NCBI GenBank assembly: GCA_038251405.1
Contig: JBBSBH010000005.1
Span: forward strand, 124,001 to 188,000
Reading direction: 5' to 3'
Source of the DNA: JADJLQ01 sp038251405
GTDB lineage: Bacteria > Bacteroidota > Bacteroidia > Chitinophagales > Saprospiraceae
DNA length: 64,000 nucleotides
Shown: positions 1 through 8,019 of the stretch, one piece after another
How positions within the stretch are numbered: the stretch's first letter is position 1
Layout of the letters: each line of letters begins with the position of its first letter
The notes under the pieces: model-generated
Database searches by the model: none
What the model saw: the letters and a program-made list of their open reading frames with translations, nothing else
What the model was told of the DNA's origin: nothing
Made by a program: the position numbers and the translations under genes

Positions 1-364
1 CATAAGTCACAAACCAATTGAGTCCTAAATGAAATTTACTGGGTATTGGTATTCGGTTGTAGCCCCCTTTGGGTTCCATATAATCCAGTATAAATGGTCT
101 TATAAATGCAAGAAAGGTACCAGCACTGGCATGTACTCCCGGGGAGTCATAAAACCAATCAACTGCAATTCCTGTTGCAAAACCCAGAATTACCAATAGC
201 CACCTGGGCAGGTTAACGGGCAATAGTATGATCCATAGTGGCATAATTATCATCGAAATATAATTAAACGAGCCCAGATACAAATGCACTTGCTTTAATA
301 CCAATACCTGGAAAAGAAATAGAAAGACAAATCGAAGAATATGTTTTAATATGGCTGAATTCAT
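1..364 (-). CDS. mreD: Rod shape-determining protein MreD, C-terminal part cut by window edge
   Basis: Not a full gene: about 121 codons read from an ATG at 364 down to the window edge, and the 3' end is missing. The translation begins MNSAILKHILRFVFLFLFQ and is strongly hydrophobic, with successive membrane segments and the pattern GIAVDWFYDSPGVHASAGTF, which is typical of MreD (an integral inner-membrane partner of MreC in the cell-elongation complex). The start overlaps the mreC stop as ATGA, so the two are translationally coupled. Position directly after mreB and mreC is the main support; MreD is poorly conserved in sequence. Mixed basis: the hydrophobic frame and the overlap are seen, the identity comes from family knowledge and context. 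Confidence 0.85.
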   Translation of the reverse strand, partial: MNSAILKHILRFVFLFLFQVLVLKQVHLYLGSFNYISMIIMPLWIILLPVNLPRWLLVILGFATGIAVDWFYDSPGVHASAGTFLAFIRPFILDYMEPKGGYNRIPIPSKFHLGLNWFVTY

Positions 365-1185
365 TCTTTGGTGTGTTGGCTAAGACTGTCTATTTCCGTT
401 CGATGCAGATCATCTACTACATACACATAATTGGCCTTAGCAATATCATTGAATAATTTAGTTTGAATTAAATAAAAGTTTTCCCCGGGCAGCACGAAAG
501 CCCTGGTGACTAAACCTACCGGATGCCCCTTAGGAAAGTGAGAAAATCCTGTGGTAACAATGGTATCTCCTATTTGTACATTTCCATGTTTAGGAATTGC
601 TTCTATATTCATTAATAATGGAGAATTGCCATCCCATACCAGGTTGCCTATATAGCCAGATCTTTTAACCATCACACTTACTCGGGCATTACTATTTAAT
701 ACAGACATTATAGATGAATACCTTGAACCGACCTGAGTCACAAAACCAATGATACCGTTTGACTCTACTACCGTACTATATTTTTTTACTCCATCTAAAG
801 AGCCCTTATTGATGGTAATCATATTATTAGTCAATTCAATCGAGTTATTGACAATTTGAGCAGGTAATAATACAAACCGCTGATGAGTCGTAGTATCTAG
901 TACAGAATCAACTCTGCCAGCTGTTTGCAATTGTATGTCTGCCAATTTAGCCCGTAGAGCAGCATTTTCAGCGGCGAGGCCATCATTAACTTCTTGAAGC
1001 CCAAAATAGCTTTTGATTTTACCTATTCGCTCATACATTTTGCCACTAAGAATACTGGAAGAGTTTAAATAAATTTCTCGCTGAATGTCATTCCTGTTGA
1101 CAATAAGTCGAATACTTATAAACTCTAATAAGAGAAACAAAAAAACGAAGGCATACCGGTAAAAAAAAGCAAGCAGATTTTGCAT
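361..1185 (-). CDS. mreC: Rod shape-determining protein MreC
   Basis: MreC is a single-pass inner-membrane protein whose periplasmic part links the MreB filament to the peptidoglycan synthases of cell elongation. The 274-residue product is of normal length. It has a short cytoplasmic N-terminus, one membrane segment at about residues 9-29, a coiled coil at about 60-90 (NDGLAAENAALRAKLADIQ) and a beta-rich C-terminal half containing the family pattern INKGSLDGVKK and VVESNGIIGFVTQVG. It lies 15 bp downstream of mreB and overlaps mreD by 4 bp, so the three genes form one transcription unit in the usual order B-C-D. Confidence 0.95.
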   Translation of the reverse strand: MQNLLAFFYRYAFVFLFLLLEFISIRLIVNRNDIQREIYLNSSSILSGKMYERIGKIKSYFGLQEVNDGLAAENAALRAKLADIQLQTAGRVDSVLDTTTHQRFVLLPAQIVNNSIELTNNMITINKGSLDGVKKYSTVVESNGIIGFVTQVGSRYSSIMSVLNSNARVSVMVKRSGYIGNLVWDGNSPLLMNIEAIPKHGNVQIGDTIVTTGFSHFPKGHPVGLVTRAFVLPGENFYLIQTKLFNDIAKANYVYVVDDLHRTEIDSLSQHTKE

Positions 1186-1200
1186 ATTCCGGTGCTAAGA

Positions 1201-2232
1201 TCAGACACTTTTCCGGTCAATCAAAAAAGAATATCGATCTGAATTTTTTAAAGCCAGTCCGGTGCCTCTTACCACAGCCCTTAAAGGGTCTTCAGCTACC
1301 CGTACAGGAAGCTTGGTTTTAGCGGATAACCTCTTGTCTAAACCCCGGAGTAAAGCTCCACCCCCGGTAAGATATAAGCCATTTTTATAAATATCCGCTG
1401 CCAGTTCAGGCGGAGTAGATTCCAATGCTCTAAGTACGGCATCTTCTATTTTCTGGATAGATTTGTCCAGTGCTGTAGCTATTTCAGCGTGGCCAACTGT
1501 GATTTGCTTAGGAATACCTGTCATTAAATCCCGGCCATTTACAGGATAGTCATCTGGGGCATTTTCCAATTGTTTTAGAGCGGAGCCTACATTAATTTTT
1601 AGCTGCTCGGCAGTGCGTTCGCCGATGAGTATATTATGTGCGCGCTTCATATACTCCATGATATCGTAATTAAACTCATCACCTGCCGTGCGTATGGATT
1701 GATCGGTTACTATGCCAGACATGGCAATCACGGCAATTTCCGTAGTTCCGCCTCCAATATCTATAATGATATGGCCTACAGGCTCTTCCACATCCAAACC
1801 AATACCCAAAGCTGCTGCCATTGGTTCGTGGATAAGATAGGTCTCTTTAGAGTCTACATGGTCTGCACTGTCAAAGACTGCTCTTTTCTCTACTTCTGTA
1901 ATGCCAGATGGAATACAAATCACCATTTTTAAATGGGTAAAAAAACTGCGTTTGGTCCCAATCATATTGATGAGTCCCTCTATCAATTTTTCAGCTGCTT
2001 GAAAATCAGCTATCACTCCATCTTTAAGTGGCCTTATAGTCTTGATGTTTTCATGTGTTTTTTCATGCATCTGCATGGCTCTGGAGCCTACAGCAATAGT
2101 TTCACCAGTTTTGCGATTGATGGCCACAATAGATGGCTCATCGATCACAATCTGATCATTTTGCATTATCAATGTGTTGGCTGTACCTAAGTCGATTGCC
2201 AATTCCTGTGAGAAAAAATTAAACCACTTCAT
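1201..2232 (-). CDS. mreB: Rod shape-determining protein MreB (bacterial actin)
   Basis: MreB is the actin-like ATPase that forms membrane-bound filaments and directs lateral wall synthesis. The 343-residue product has the actin-fold nucleotide motifs: phosphate-1 loop DLGTANTLI at residues 14-22, the connecting EPMAAALGIGLDV, the phosphate-2 loop IDIGGGTTEIAVI near 155-167 and the adenosine segment LTGGGALLRGLD near 290. Length matches the family. The start ATG is followed by the amphipathic-type N-terminus MKWFNFFSQE. First gene of the mreBCD unit; a 140 bp gap separates it from the M16 gene upstream, with no exact -7 element seen in that gap, so read-through from upstream is possible. Confidence 0.98.
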   Translation of the reverse strand: MKWFNFFSQELAIDLGTANTLIMQNDQIVIDEPSIVAINRKTGETIAVGSRAMQMHEKTHENIKTIRPLKDGVIADFQAAEKLIEGLINMIGTKRSFFTHLKMVICIPSGITEVEKRAVFDSADHVDSKETYLIHEPMAAALGIGLDVEEPVGHIIIDIGGGTTEIAVIAMSGIVTDQSIRTAGDEFNYDIMEYMKRAHNILIGERTAEQLKINVGSALKQLENAPDDYPVNGRDLMTGIPKQITVGHAEIATALDKSIQKIEDAVLRALESTPPELAADIYKNGLYLTGGGALLRGLDKRLSAKTKLPVRVAEDPLRAVVRGTGLALKNSDRYSFLIDRKSV

Positions 2233-2376
2233 TCGTTATCGTATCCTAAAATTTGTTAAGAGCAAAAACTTTGCCTAATTTGTAAAAACTCGAAAATTAC
2301 GGGATTTGAACGCAAAGGAACTAAAATATATTAGCAATACAAGTCGAGCTAAGCATTTTATTTTCAATAATTTAAG

Positions 2377-3636
2377 TTAAAATTGACCGACTGTCACCAA
2401 GCTAAGATCTTTTTCCTGAAAATATTTATTTGCAACCTCTAAAATCTGCTTTGAACTAATTTTTTCTACGCCTTCAACTAATTGATTATAAGTTTCGGAG
2501 CCACCTTCTAAGCTCATCATTCTTACCAGCTCTGAATAGCCAAACGCGTTTTCTAAGTAATTTAAAAAATTTCCCATTAAATAGTTTTTTACAGAAGCCA
2601 GTTCAGCGGTGGATATCAATTTGGTTTTGAGTTTCTCTATCTCCTTGTATATAGCGGTGATAGCCAGATGAGTACGCTCTTTATCCACCTCCGTTGAAAT
2701 CAAAAAGTATCCATCCATCATAAAAGTATCCATACTAGAATAAATATGATACGTGAGGCCTTTTTTCTCCCGAAGATTTTGCATCAATTTTGAACCATAG
2801 TATCCTCCCAAAATAGTATTAAATACATACATGGGTACAAAGTCTGGATGGTTCCGGCTAAACATAGTGCGACCGATCCTAATAGATGTCTGAATAGCAT
2901 CTGATCGTTGGATATGGATCTCACCATGTACTTGCTTCAACTTTACAGCCTTCGGTTTCTTGAATTTATATTTAGCAGAAATAATGCTACCTAAAGAATT
3001 TTTTACCAGTTCTGCTGATACATCGCTGAATCCACCTGATAGAAAAATATTGCAACTACTCATTTGATAGCAATCCTGAAAATGGTTTCGAAGATCAGCT
3101 TGAGTCAGAGCATCAATTGAAGCAATTGTACTATTATATCCATATGGATGATATGAGCCAAATAAATGCTCAGTAAATGTCCTGTAAGCAATCACATCAC
3201 CCCTGGTTTCATCTGATCTTAATTTTTCCTTTTGTTGTCGTTGGTAAAGCTTTAGTTCAGGTAGGGGAAAGCTCGGTTCGGTGATTTGTTCTATCAGTAA
3301 TGCTAATGCTTTGGGCAGATATTTTTCTAATGTATAAAGTTTGATACCAACTGTATCGATATAAAAGTCGAAATTGATTGAACTACCCCATTGATCAAAT
3401 CCTTCAGCCAGCTTTGTAGCAGACCTGGATTTTGTGCCTCCTTTGAGTAATAGTAATGTTGCCGCCGCTACACCTTGTTTTTTTTCAAATGGCCTACCCG
3501 CGGGAAAAGTCAGTTCTAGTTTTAAGGCAGGTATCGCTCCCCTGTTAATTGAATAAAATCGGGCATTATTGGGTAAAATCTTAGGTTTGATTCCAGAAAC
3601 CCGAAGCGCTGAACTCTTTGTGAGGGATACCTTCAT
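2377..3636 (-). CDS. M16-family metallopeptidase-like protein lacking the zinc motif
   Basis: The 419-residue product has the two-lobe M16 (pitrilysin/processing-peptidase) fold pattern: an N-terminal lobe with FPAGRPFEKKQGVAAATLL and a C-terminal lobe with the substrate-binding R/Y signature LREKKGLTYHIYS. The zinc-binding HxxEH motif expected about 50 residues in is absent; the equivalent stretch reads LLLLKGGTKSRSATKLAEGF. Such inactive chains usually act as partners of a catalytic M16 chain, as in mitochondrial processing peptidase; no catalytic partner is adjacent here. The longer open frame starts at a TTG at 3657, inside a -7 promoter element, so the ATG at 3636 (MKVSLTKSS) is preferred. 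No signal peptide is evident. Confidence 0.85.
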   Translation of the reverse strand: MKVSLTKSSALRVSGIKPKILPNNARFYSINRGAIPALKLELTFPAGRPFEKKQGVAAATLLLLKGGTKSRSATKLAEGFDQWGSSINFDFYIDTVGIKLYTLEKYLPKALALLIEQITEPSFPLPELKLYQRQQKEKLRSDETRGDVIAYRTFTEHLFGSYHPYGYNSTIASIDALTQADLRNHFQDCYQMSSCNIFLSGGFSDVSAELVKNSLGSIISAKYKFKKPKAVKLKQVHGEIHIQRSDAIQTSIRIGRTMFSRNHPDFVPMYVFNTILGGYYGSKLMQNLREKKGLTYHIYSSMDTFMMDGYFLISTEVDKERTHLAITAIYKEIEKLKTKLISTAELASVKNYLMGNFLNYLENAFGYSELVRMMSLEGGSETYNQLVEGVEKISSKQILEVANKYFQEKDLSLVTVGQF

Positions 3637-3644
3637 GAGGGCGA

Positions 3645-3652
3645 CAAAGATA
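3645..3652 (-). promoter_or_regulatory. Candidate -7 element of the M16 gene
   Basis: The minus strand reads TATCTTTG, an exact match to the Bacteroidetes -7 consensus TAnnTTTG, ending 8 bp before the ATG at 3636. No good TTTG -33 box was found at the usual 17-23 bp spacing, so this is a tentative call. It argues against the upstream TTG start. Confidence 0.4.
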
Positions 3653-3824
3653 ATCAATACCCTTCGTTAGCATAGGATCATGTCTTATGTTGATTTCAAA
3701 ATAATCCTTTATTTCTTTTTTGACCACATAATTCTTTTGGACTACTATTAAAATGGTAGATTTCTACTAATTTAGAATATTAAATATTTTTTACGAGTCA
3801 TCAAATTTGTAATATTAACGATCA

Positions 3825-5267
3825 ATGAAAAAATATTTCCTCATACTATTTACAATTCCTGTTTTATCATTTATAATACTTAACAGAAAATCGAACTTAC
3901 CCAATATAATACTTATCTATATTGACGATATGGGTTATGGTGATATCGGTGTAAATGGAAACCTTGAATATCAGACTCCGAATATTGATCGGTTAGCCAG
4001 AGAAGGTATGCGCTTCACCAATTTTCTTTCGGTGCAAGCAGTATGCTCTGCATCCCGGGCAGCTTTATTAACCGGTTGTTATCCTAATAGAATTGGGTTT
4101 TCAGGTGCTTTATTTCCAAATAGTAAAATCGGAATTAATAGCTCAGAAACTACACTGGCCGAACTAGTAAAACAAAAAGGATATCAAACCAGTATCATTG
4201 GTAAATGGCACTTGGGTGATAATAAAAAATTTCTTCCGTTGCAGCATGGTTTTGATTCTTACTATGGAATACCCTACTCCAATGATATGTGGCCTGTTTG
4301 GTTTGATGGAAAACCGGCTACTGAACAACAAAATAAGTTTCGCTTTCCACCCCTGCCATTGATTACCAATAATGATAAATCAGAAGAGGTCAGGACTTTG
4401 GAAGATCAAGGACTTCTCACAAAAAAGTATACAGAAAAAGCAATATCATTTATAAAGTCCAACAAGAATAATCCTTTCTTTTTGTATTTGCCCCACAGTA
4501 TGGTGCATGTTCCTATAGCCGCATCTCCTGACTTCAAAGGAAAAAGCAAGCAAGGGGAATATGGTGATGTCGTAATGGAAGTGGATTGGTCAATTGGGGA
4601 AATAGAGAAGATCTTGAGAGAACTAAAGCTTGAAAAAAACACGTTGATCATCTTTACCAGTGACAATGGACCCTGGCTCAATTTTGGAAATCATGCAGGA
4701 TCAGCTGGTGGCTTTAGAGAAGGTAAAGGAACTGTATGGGAAGGTGGCCAGCGTGAACCTTGCATTATAAAATGGCCTGGGGTGATACCTGCCGGAGTGG
4801 TTTGTAATAAACTCACCGCCACCATAGACATATTTCCTACTATAGCTTCTCTCTGCAATTTGAAATTGCCGGAAAATAAAATCGATGGGGTAGACATTCT
4901 GCCCTTATTAAAAGGCCAAGATGTAACACCCCGCAAATATTTATATTATTATTACAACAGAAACTCGCTCAAGGCGGTGAGAAGAGATGATTGGAAACTC
5001 ATGCTACCCCATACCTCCAGAAGTTACGAAGGCTTTCTACCGGGCAAAGATGGATTTCCTGGCGCTACAGATGAAAAAAAAGAAGTAAGCCTGGCATTAT
5101 ATGATCTGCGTAGAGATCCGGGAGAACGCTATGATGTACAGGAGCTATATCCGGAAATAGTAAATGAATTACAGCAGGTAGCAGAGCTAGCCCGGGAGGA
5201 CCTGGGAGACGACATAACCAATCGGGTAGGTAAAAATGTAAGGCAAGCTGGAAAGATAGATGAATGA
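3825..5267 (+). CDS. Secreted type I (formylglycine) sulfatase
   Basis: Hydrolyses sulfate esters, most likely on sulfated glycans or other organic sulfates, in the periplasm or outside the cell. The 480-residue product has a hydrophobic N-terminal signal (MKKYFLILFTIPVLSFIIL), the first metal-binding aspartates IDDMGYGD at 33-40, the sulfatase signature CSASR at 74-78 with Cys74 as the residue converted to formylglycine, and the second signature GKWHLGD around 126-132. DNGPW further on carries another metal-site aspartate. The CxAxR form is cysteine-type, so it needs a maturation enzyme (FGE or anSME), which is not in this window. The substrate cannot be read from the sequence. Its stop is 1 bp from the stop of the convergent SDR gene. 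Confidence 0.92.
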   Translation: MKKYFLILFTIPVLSFIILNRKSNLPNIILIYIDDMGYGDIGVNGNLEYQTPNIDRLAREGMRFTNFLSVQAVCSASRAALLTGCYPNRIGFSGALFPNSKIGINSSETTLAELVKQKGYQTSIIGKWHLGDNKKFLPLQHGFDSYYGIPYSNDMWPVWFDGKPATEQQNKFRFPPLPLITNNDKSEEVRTLEDQGLLTKKYTEKAISFIKSNKNNPFFLYLPHSMVHVPIAASPDFKGKSKQGEYGDVVMEVDWSIGEIEKILRELKLEKNTLIIFTSDNGPWLNFGNHAGSAGGFREGKGTVWEGGQREPCIIKWPGVIPAGVVCNKLTATIDIFPTIASLCNLKLPENKIDGVDILPLLKGQDVTPRKYLYYYYNRNSLKAVRRDDWKLMLPHTSRSYEGFLPGKDGFPGATDEKKEVSLALYDLRRDPGERYDVQELYPEIVNELQQVAELAREDLGDDITNRVGKNVRQAGKIDE

Positions 5268-5268
5268 T

Positions 5269-6087
5269 TTATAAAAATAAATCTGGCATCAGTTCTGAAT
5301 TTGGATCTACTGCATACTTTGAAAAATCTGTAATGCCTTCTTCCTTCAATATTTCCTCATCTATACAAAATCTGCCACTACAAGTAATTGCATTTCTGCA
5401 AAAAATATAATACGCAGTATCAGCAAGTATTTCTGGTGTACGTGACATCTTTATCATTTGGTCACCACCTAAAAGGTTATTTACAGCAGCTGTAGCAATA
5501 GTGGTACGTGGCCACAAAGCGTTAACTGCAATCTTGTCTTTAAATTCTGCAGCCCAGCCAAGTACACACATGCTCATATTCATTTTAGACATAGTATATG
5601 CCAAATATGACTCATACCATTTGGGGTCAAGCGATATCGGTGGTGATAAAACCAAAATATGCGGATTGGCAGACTTTTTTAAAAATGGCAGGGCATACCG
5701 GGTAGTCATAAAAGTACCTCTCACATTTATATGATGCATCAGGTCGTATCGCTTTATCTCTGTATGGGCAGTATCTGTAAGTGAAATGGCACTTGCATTA
5801 TTGATCAAAATATCAATGCCTCCGAAAGTCTCTACCGTCTTTTTAATAGCACCCTCTACCTGGTCTTCATATCGAATGTCTACCTGTAAAGGCAAAGCCT
5901 CACCTCCGGCTGCTTCAATTTCTTTAGCAGCTGAATAAATAGTGCCTGGAATTTTAGGATTCTCCTCTATTGATTTTGCAGCAATAACAATATTGGCACC
6001 TTCCCTTGCCATCCGCAAGGCAATAGCTTTACCTATGCCGCGGCTGCCGCCGGTAATAAAAATGGTCTTATTTTTAAAATCTGACAT
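5269..6087 (-). CDS. Short-chain dehydrogenase, HSDL2-like
   Basis: NAD(P)-dependent oxidoreductase with a Rossmann fold. The cofactor loop TGGSRGIG is at residues 12-19, NNAS at 96-99 and the catalytic YTMSK (Tyr164, Lys168) with an upstream Ser at 148 or 152. The insert AAKSIEENPKIPGTIYSAAKEIEAAGG and the tail pattern ALWPRTTIATAAVNNLLGG are typical of the HSDL2-like branch (hydroxysteroid dehydrogenase-like protein 2), often found near lipid or fatty-acid genes; here the neighbours give no such hint. 272 residues is the usual length of the SDR part; the SCP-2 domain of eukaryotic HSDL2 is absent. Substrate unknown. Confidence 0.88.
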   Translation of the reverse strand: MSDFKNKTIFITGGSRGIGKAIALRMAREGANIVIAAKSIEENPKIPGTIYSAAKEIEAAGGEALPLQVDIRYEDQVEGAIKKTVETFGGIDILINNASAISLTDTAHTEIKRYDLMHHINVRGTFMTTRYALPFLKKSANPHILVLSPPISLDPKWYESYLAYTMSKMNMSMCVLGWAAEFKDKIAVNALWPRTTIATAAVNNLLGGDQMIKMSRTPEILADTAYYIFCRNAITCSGRFCIDEEILKEEGITDFSKYAVDPNSELMPDLFL

Positions 6088-6185
6088 TAATTCTGTTTTA
6101 TAAAACTTTAAATTACAACTAATTCACTTTATGTCGATCTCACTTTCATAAATGCATTTTTGGGTAACTTTAACATGCAAATATT

Positions 6186-7613
6186 ATGCGCAGCATTTTT
6201 CCCATATTGTTATTCCTTAGATCCACCATCTTTTTTGCCCAGGAAAACCTGGTACCCAATGGCGATTTCGGGGAAGTATTCAACTGCAATGGAGTAGCTT
6301 CTATAGCGCATTGGTTTGTACCGCAAAATAATAAAATAGATCTTTCCAATCTTTGCCCATACGTAGATTGGTGGAGATTCATTCGTGATCAGAAACAAGG
6401 CATCAATAATAGTCAATGTGGATATATAGAAACCTATTACAAAGGTTTCGCTGATGATATTATTTATAGTGGCAGGCTATATTTAGCTATTAAGCTTCTC
6501 CAAAAGCTGGAAGCTAATAAACCGTATTATTTTGAAATGATGGTTCGATCGGTGGATACTTTTCCAAACTATAAGCTAGTAAATACTGTCTTTACTGATG
6601 CTCAGGATGTAGCCTTTACCAATGAAATACCCATTTTTGATTTCGACATCCCACGAAATTTTTTCTCTGTAAAACCTATTATAGTGAGCCAGTTAACTCC
6701 AGACTACCAATGGCATAAAGTCAGTAGCTGCTTTATAGCCTCGGGCAATGAACAATATATGATCATCGGAAACTTCAGGAATGACGCAAGTACAAATATT
6801 TTGGTTAATGGAAAGACCAATCCCAACTTCCCCAATGGTTTGATCGCCAATTATGCAATAGATGATGTGGTACTGGTAAAAATGGAGATTGCACTAAATG
6901 ATACATCAAGATGTGTATCGGATACATTGATTCTAGATGCTACAAAATCATTGCCAGAAAATTTGAAATACGAATGGAATGATGGGTCAACTAATTCCAC
7001 CTATACCGTATTTACAGATCAAAAGGTGGAATTAACTATAAAATATTCAGCATCATGCCTTGCCAATAAAAGATTCCAGGTTAGATCATTTGGGAATAAT
7101 AATGGAAGGGATATCGATTTGCCTATTATGGATACAAGCATTTGTCCTGATCAAACTTTACTGTTAAAAAGTGGTATTCATCTAGTCAATGAACAGGTAA
7201 GGTGGGATAATGGTAGCGAGTCTCCTGAAATAGCGATTAGTTCTCCGGGAAGTTATAAAGCTCAGATTTCTACAACATGTGGCACCACGGTAAATCAATC
7301 TTACCGTGTAGTAAAAAAAGATTGCTCGGATGGAATTTTCCTACCCAATATAATCACTCCCAATGGTGACCAGATCAATGATGTTTTTAGACCGTTTTTC
7401 AAACCTGATTTCCCTGGTATAGCATATTTCGATCTTTCTATATATAGCAGATGGGGCGAAAAAATTTATTCTTCTACCAATGAAGATTTTGGCTGGGATG
7501 GTACTTTATCGGGCAAGTCGCTGAACTCTGGTGTATATGTGTATGCTTTAAGAATAATAGATAGAGCTGGAAAAAAATACAATAAACAGGGTACGGTGAA
7601 TATTATTCACTGA
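6186..7613 (+). CDS. Secreted protein with gliding-motility-type (type B) C-terminal sorting domain
   Basis: 475 residues. An N-terminal signal peptide (RSIFPILLFLRSTIFFAQ, mature from about residue 20) is followed by a beta-rich module (residues 20-230, NLVPNGDFGEVFNCNG onward, ending in the pattern ANYAIDDVVLVKM) like those in Bacteroidetes carbohydrate-binding or adhesin-type proteins. Two immunoglobulin-like repeats follow (SDTLILDATKSLPENLKYEWNDG and ICPDQTLLLKSG). The last 90 residues, GIFLPNIITPNGDQINDVF to the end, form the CHU_C / gliding motility-associated type B domain that directs type IX secretion. Surface attachment or release is inferred. No enzyme motif was seen, so the molecular role is unknown. 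Confidence 0.88.
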   Translation: MRSIFPILLFLRSTIFFAQENLVPNGDFGEVFNCNGVASIAHWFVPQNNKIDLSNLCPYVDWWRFIRDQKQGINNSQCGYIETYYKGFADDIIYSGRLYLAIKLLQKLEANKPYYFEMMVRSVDTFPNYKLVNTVFTDAQDVAFTNEIPIFDFDIPRNFFSVKPIIVSQLTPDYQWHKVSSCFIASGNEQYMIIGNFRNDASTNILVNGKTNPNFPNGLIANYAIDDVVLVKMEIALNDTSRCVSDTLILDATKSLPENLKYEWNDGSTNSTYTVFTDQKVELTIKYSASCLANKRFQVRSFGNNNGRDIDLPIMDTSICPDQTLLLKSGIHLVNEQVRWDNGSESPEIAISSPGSYKAQISTTCGTTVNQSYRVVKKDCSDGIFLPNIITPNGDQINDVFRPFFKPDFPGIAYFDLSIYSRWGEKIYSSTNEDFGWDGTLSGKSLNSGVYVYALRIIDRAGKKYNKQGTVNIIH

Positions 7614-7621
7614 TACAATTT

Positions 7622-8008
7622 TCAAATTTGGCGAATTGTTTTATCGATTTTGTGTTGCATTAACCCTGCAATATTTTTTGCTCTATACTTAGCTTCTTCT
7701 GCTTTCTCTCCGACAAATAAATCATCTACTGTTTCGATAAATAAGCTAAGCCATTCATCAAAATGAGTTTTATACAATGGAGTAATGGTACTTAGTTTAA
7801 GATGCACTTCCATGGGATTTCCGGAGTATGACTGTTCACTTAATAATACGGTTGACCAAAAATCATACATTATGGGTAGGTGTAAATTAAAATCTAATTT
7901 TACCACATCCGTAAATATGGGCCCAATAATGGGATTCGTTTTCACTCTGTAATAAAATGAATCTACTAAAGAAATTATATCCTTTCGTGTGTGAATGTCA
8001 GACTTCAT
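7622..8008 (-). CDS. Group III truncated hemoglobin
   Basis: A small heme protein of the 2-on-2 globin fold, likely binding O2, NO or other small ligands in the cytoplasm. The family pattern is clear: FYYRVKTNPIIGPIF near the N-terminus (B-helix Phe/Tyr), then YDFWSTVLL and the GNPMEVHLKL segment whose His is the proximal heme ligand. 128 residues from the ATG at 8008. The longest frame extends to a TTG at 8017, which overlaps the motif TAACTTTG, a possible -7 promoter element, so the ATG is preferred. It follows the helicase gene by 11 bp and might be read through from it. Its stop nearly abuts that of the convergent secreted-protein gene. Confidence 0.9.
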   Translation of the reverse strand: MKSDIHTRKDIISLVDSFYYRVKTNPIIGPIFTDVVKLDFNLHLPIMYDFWSTVLLSEQSYSGNPMEVHLKLSTITPLYKTHFDEWLSLFIETVDDLFVGEKAEEAKYRAKNIAGLMQHKIDKTIRQI

Positions 8009-8019
8009 AAATCGCAAAG

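Noticed and set aside
1636..2190. Open frames on the plus strand inside mreB
   Set aside because: Antisense shadows of a highly conserved gene; no domain or start context.
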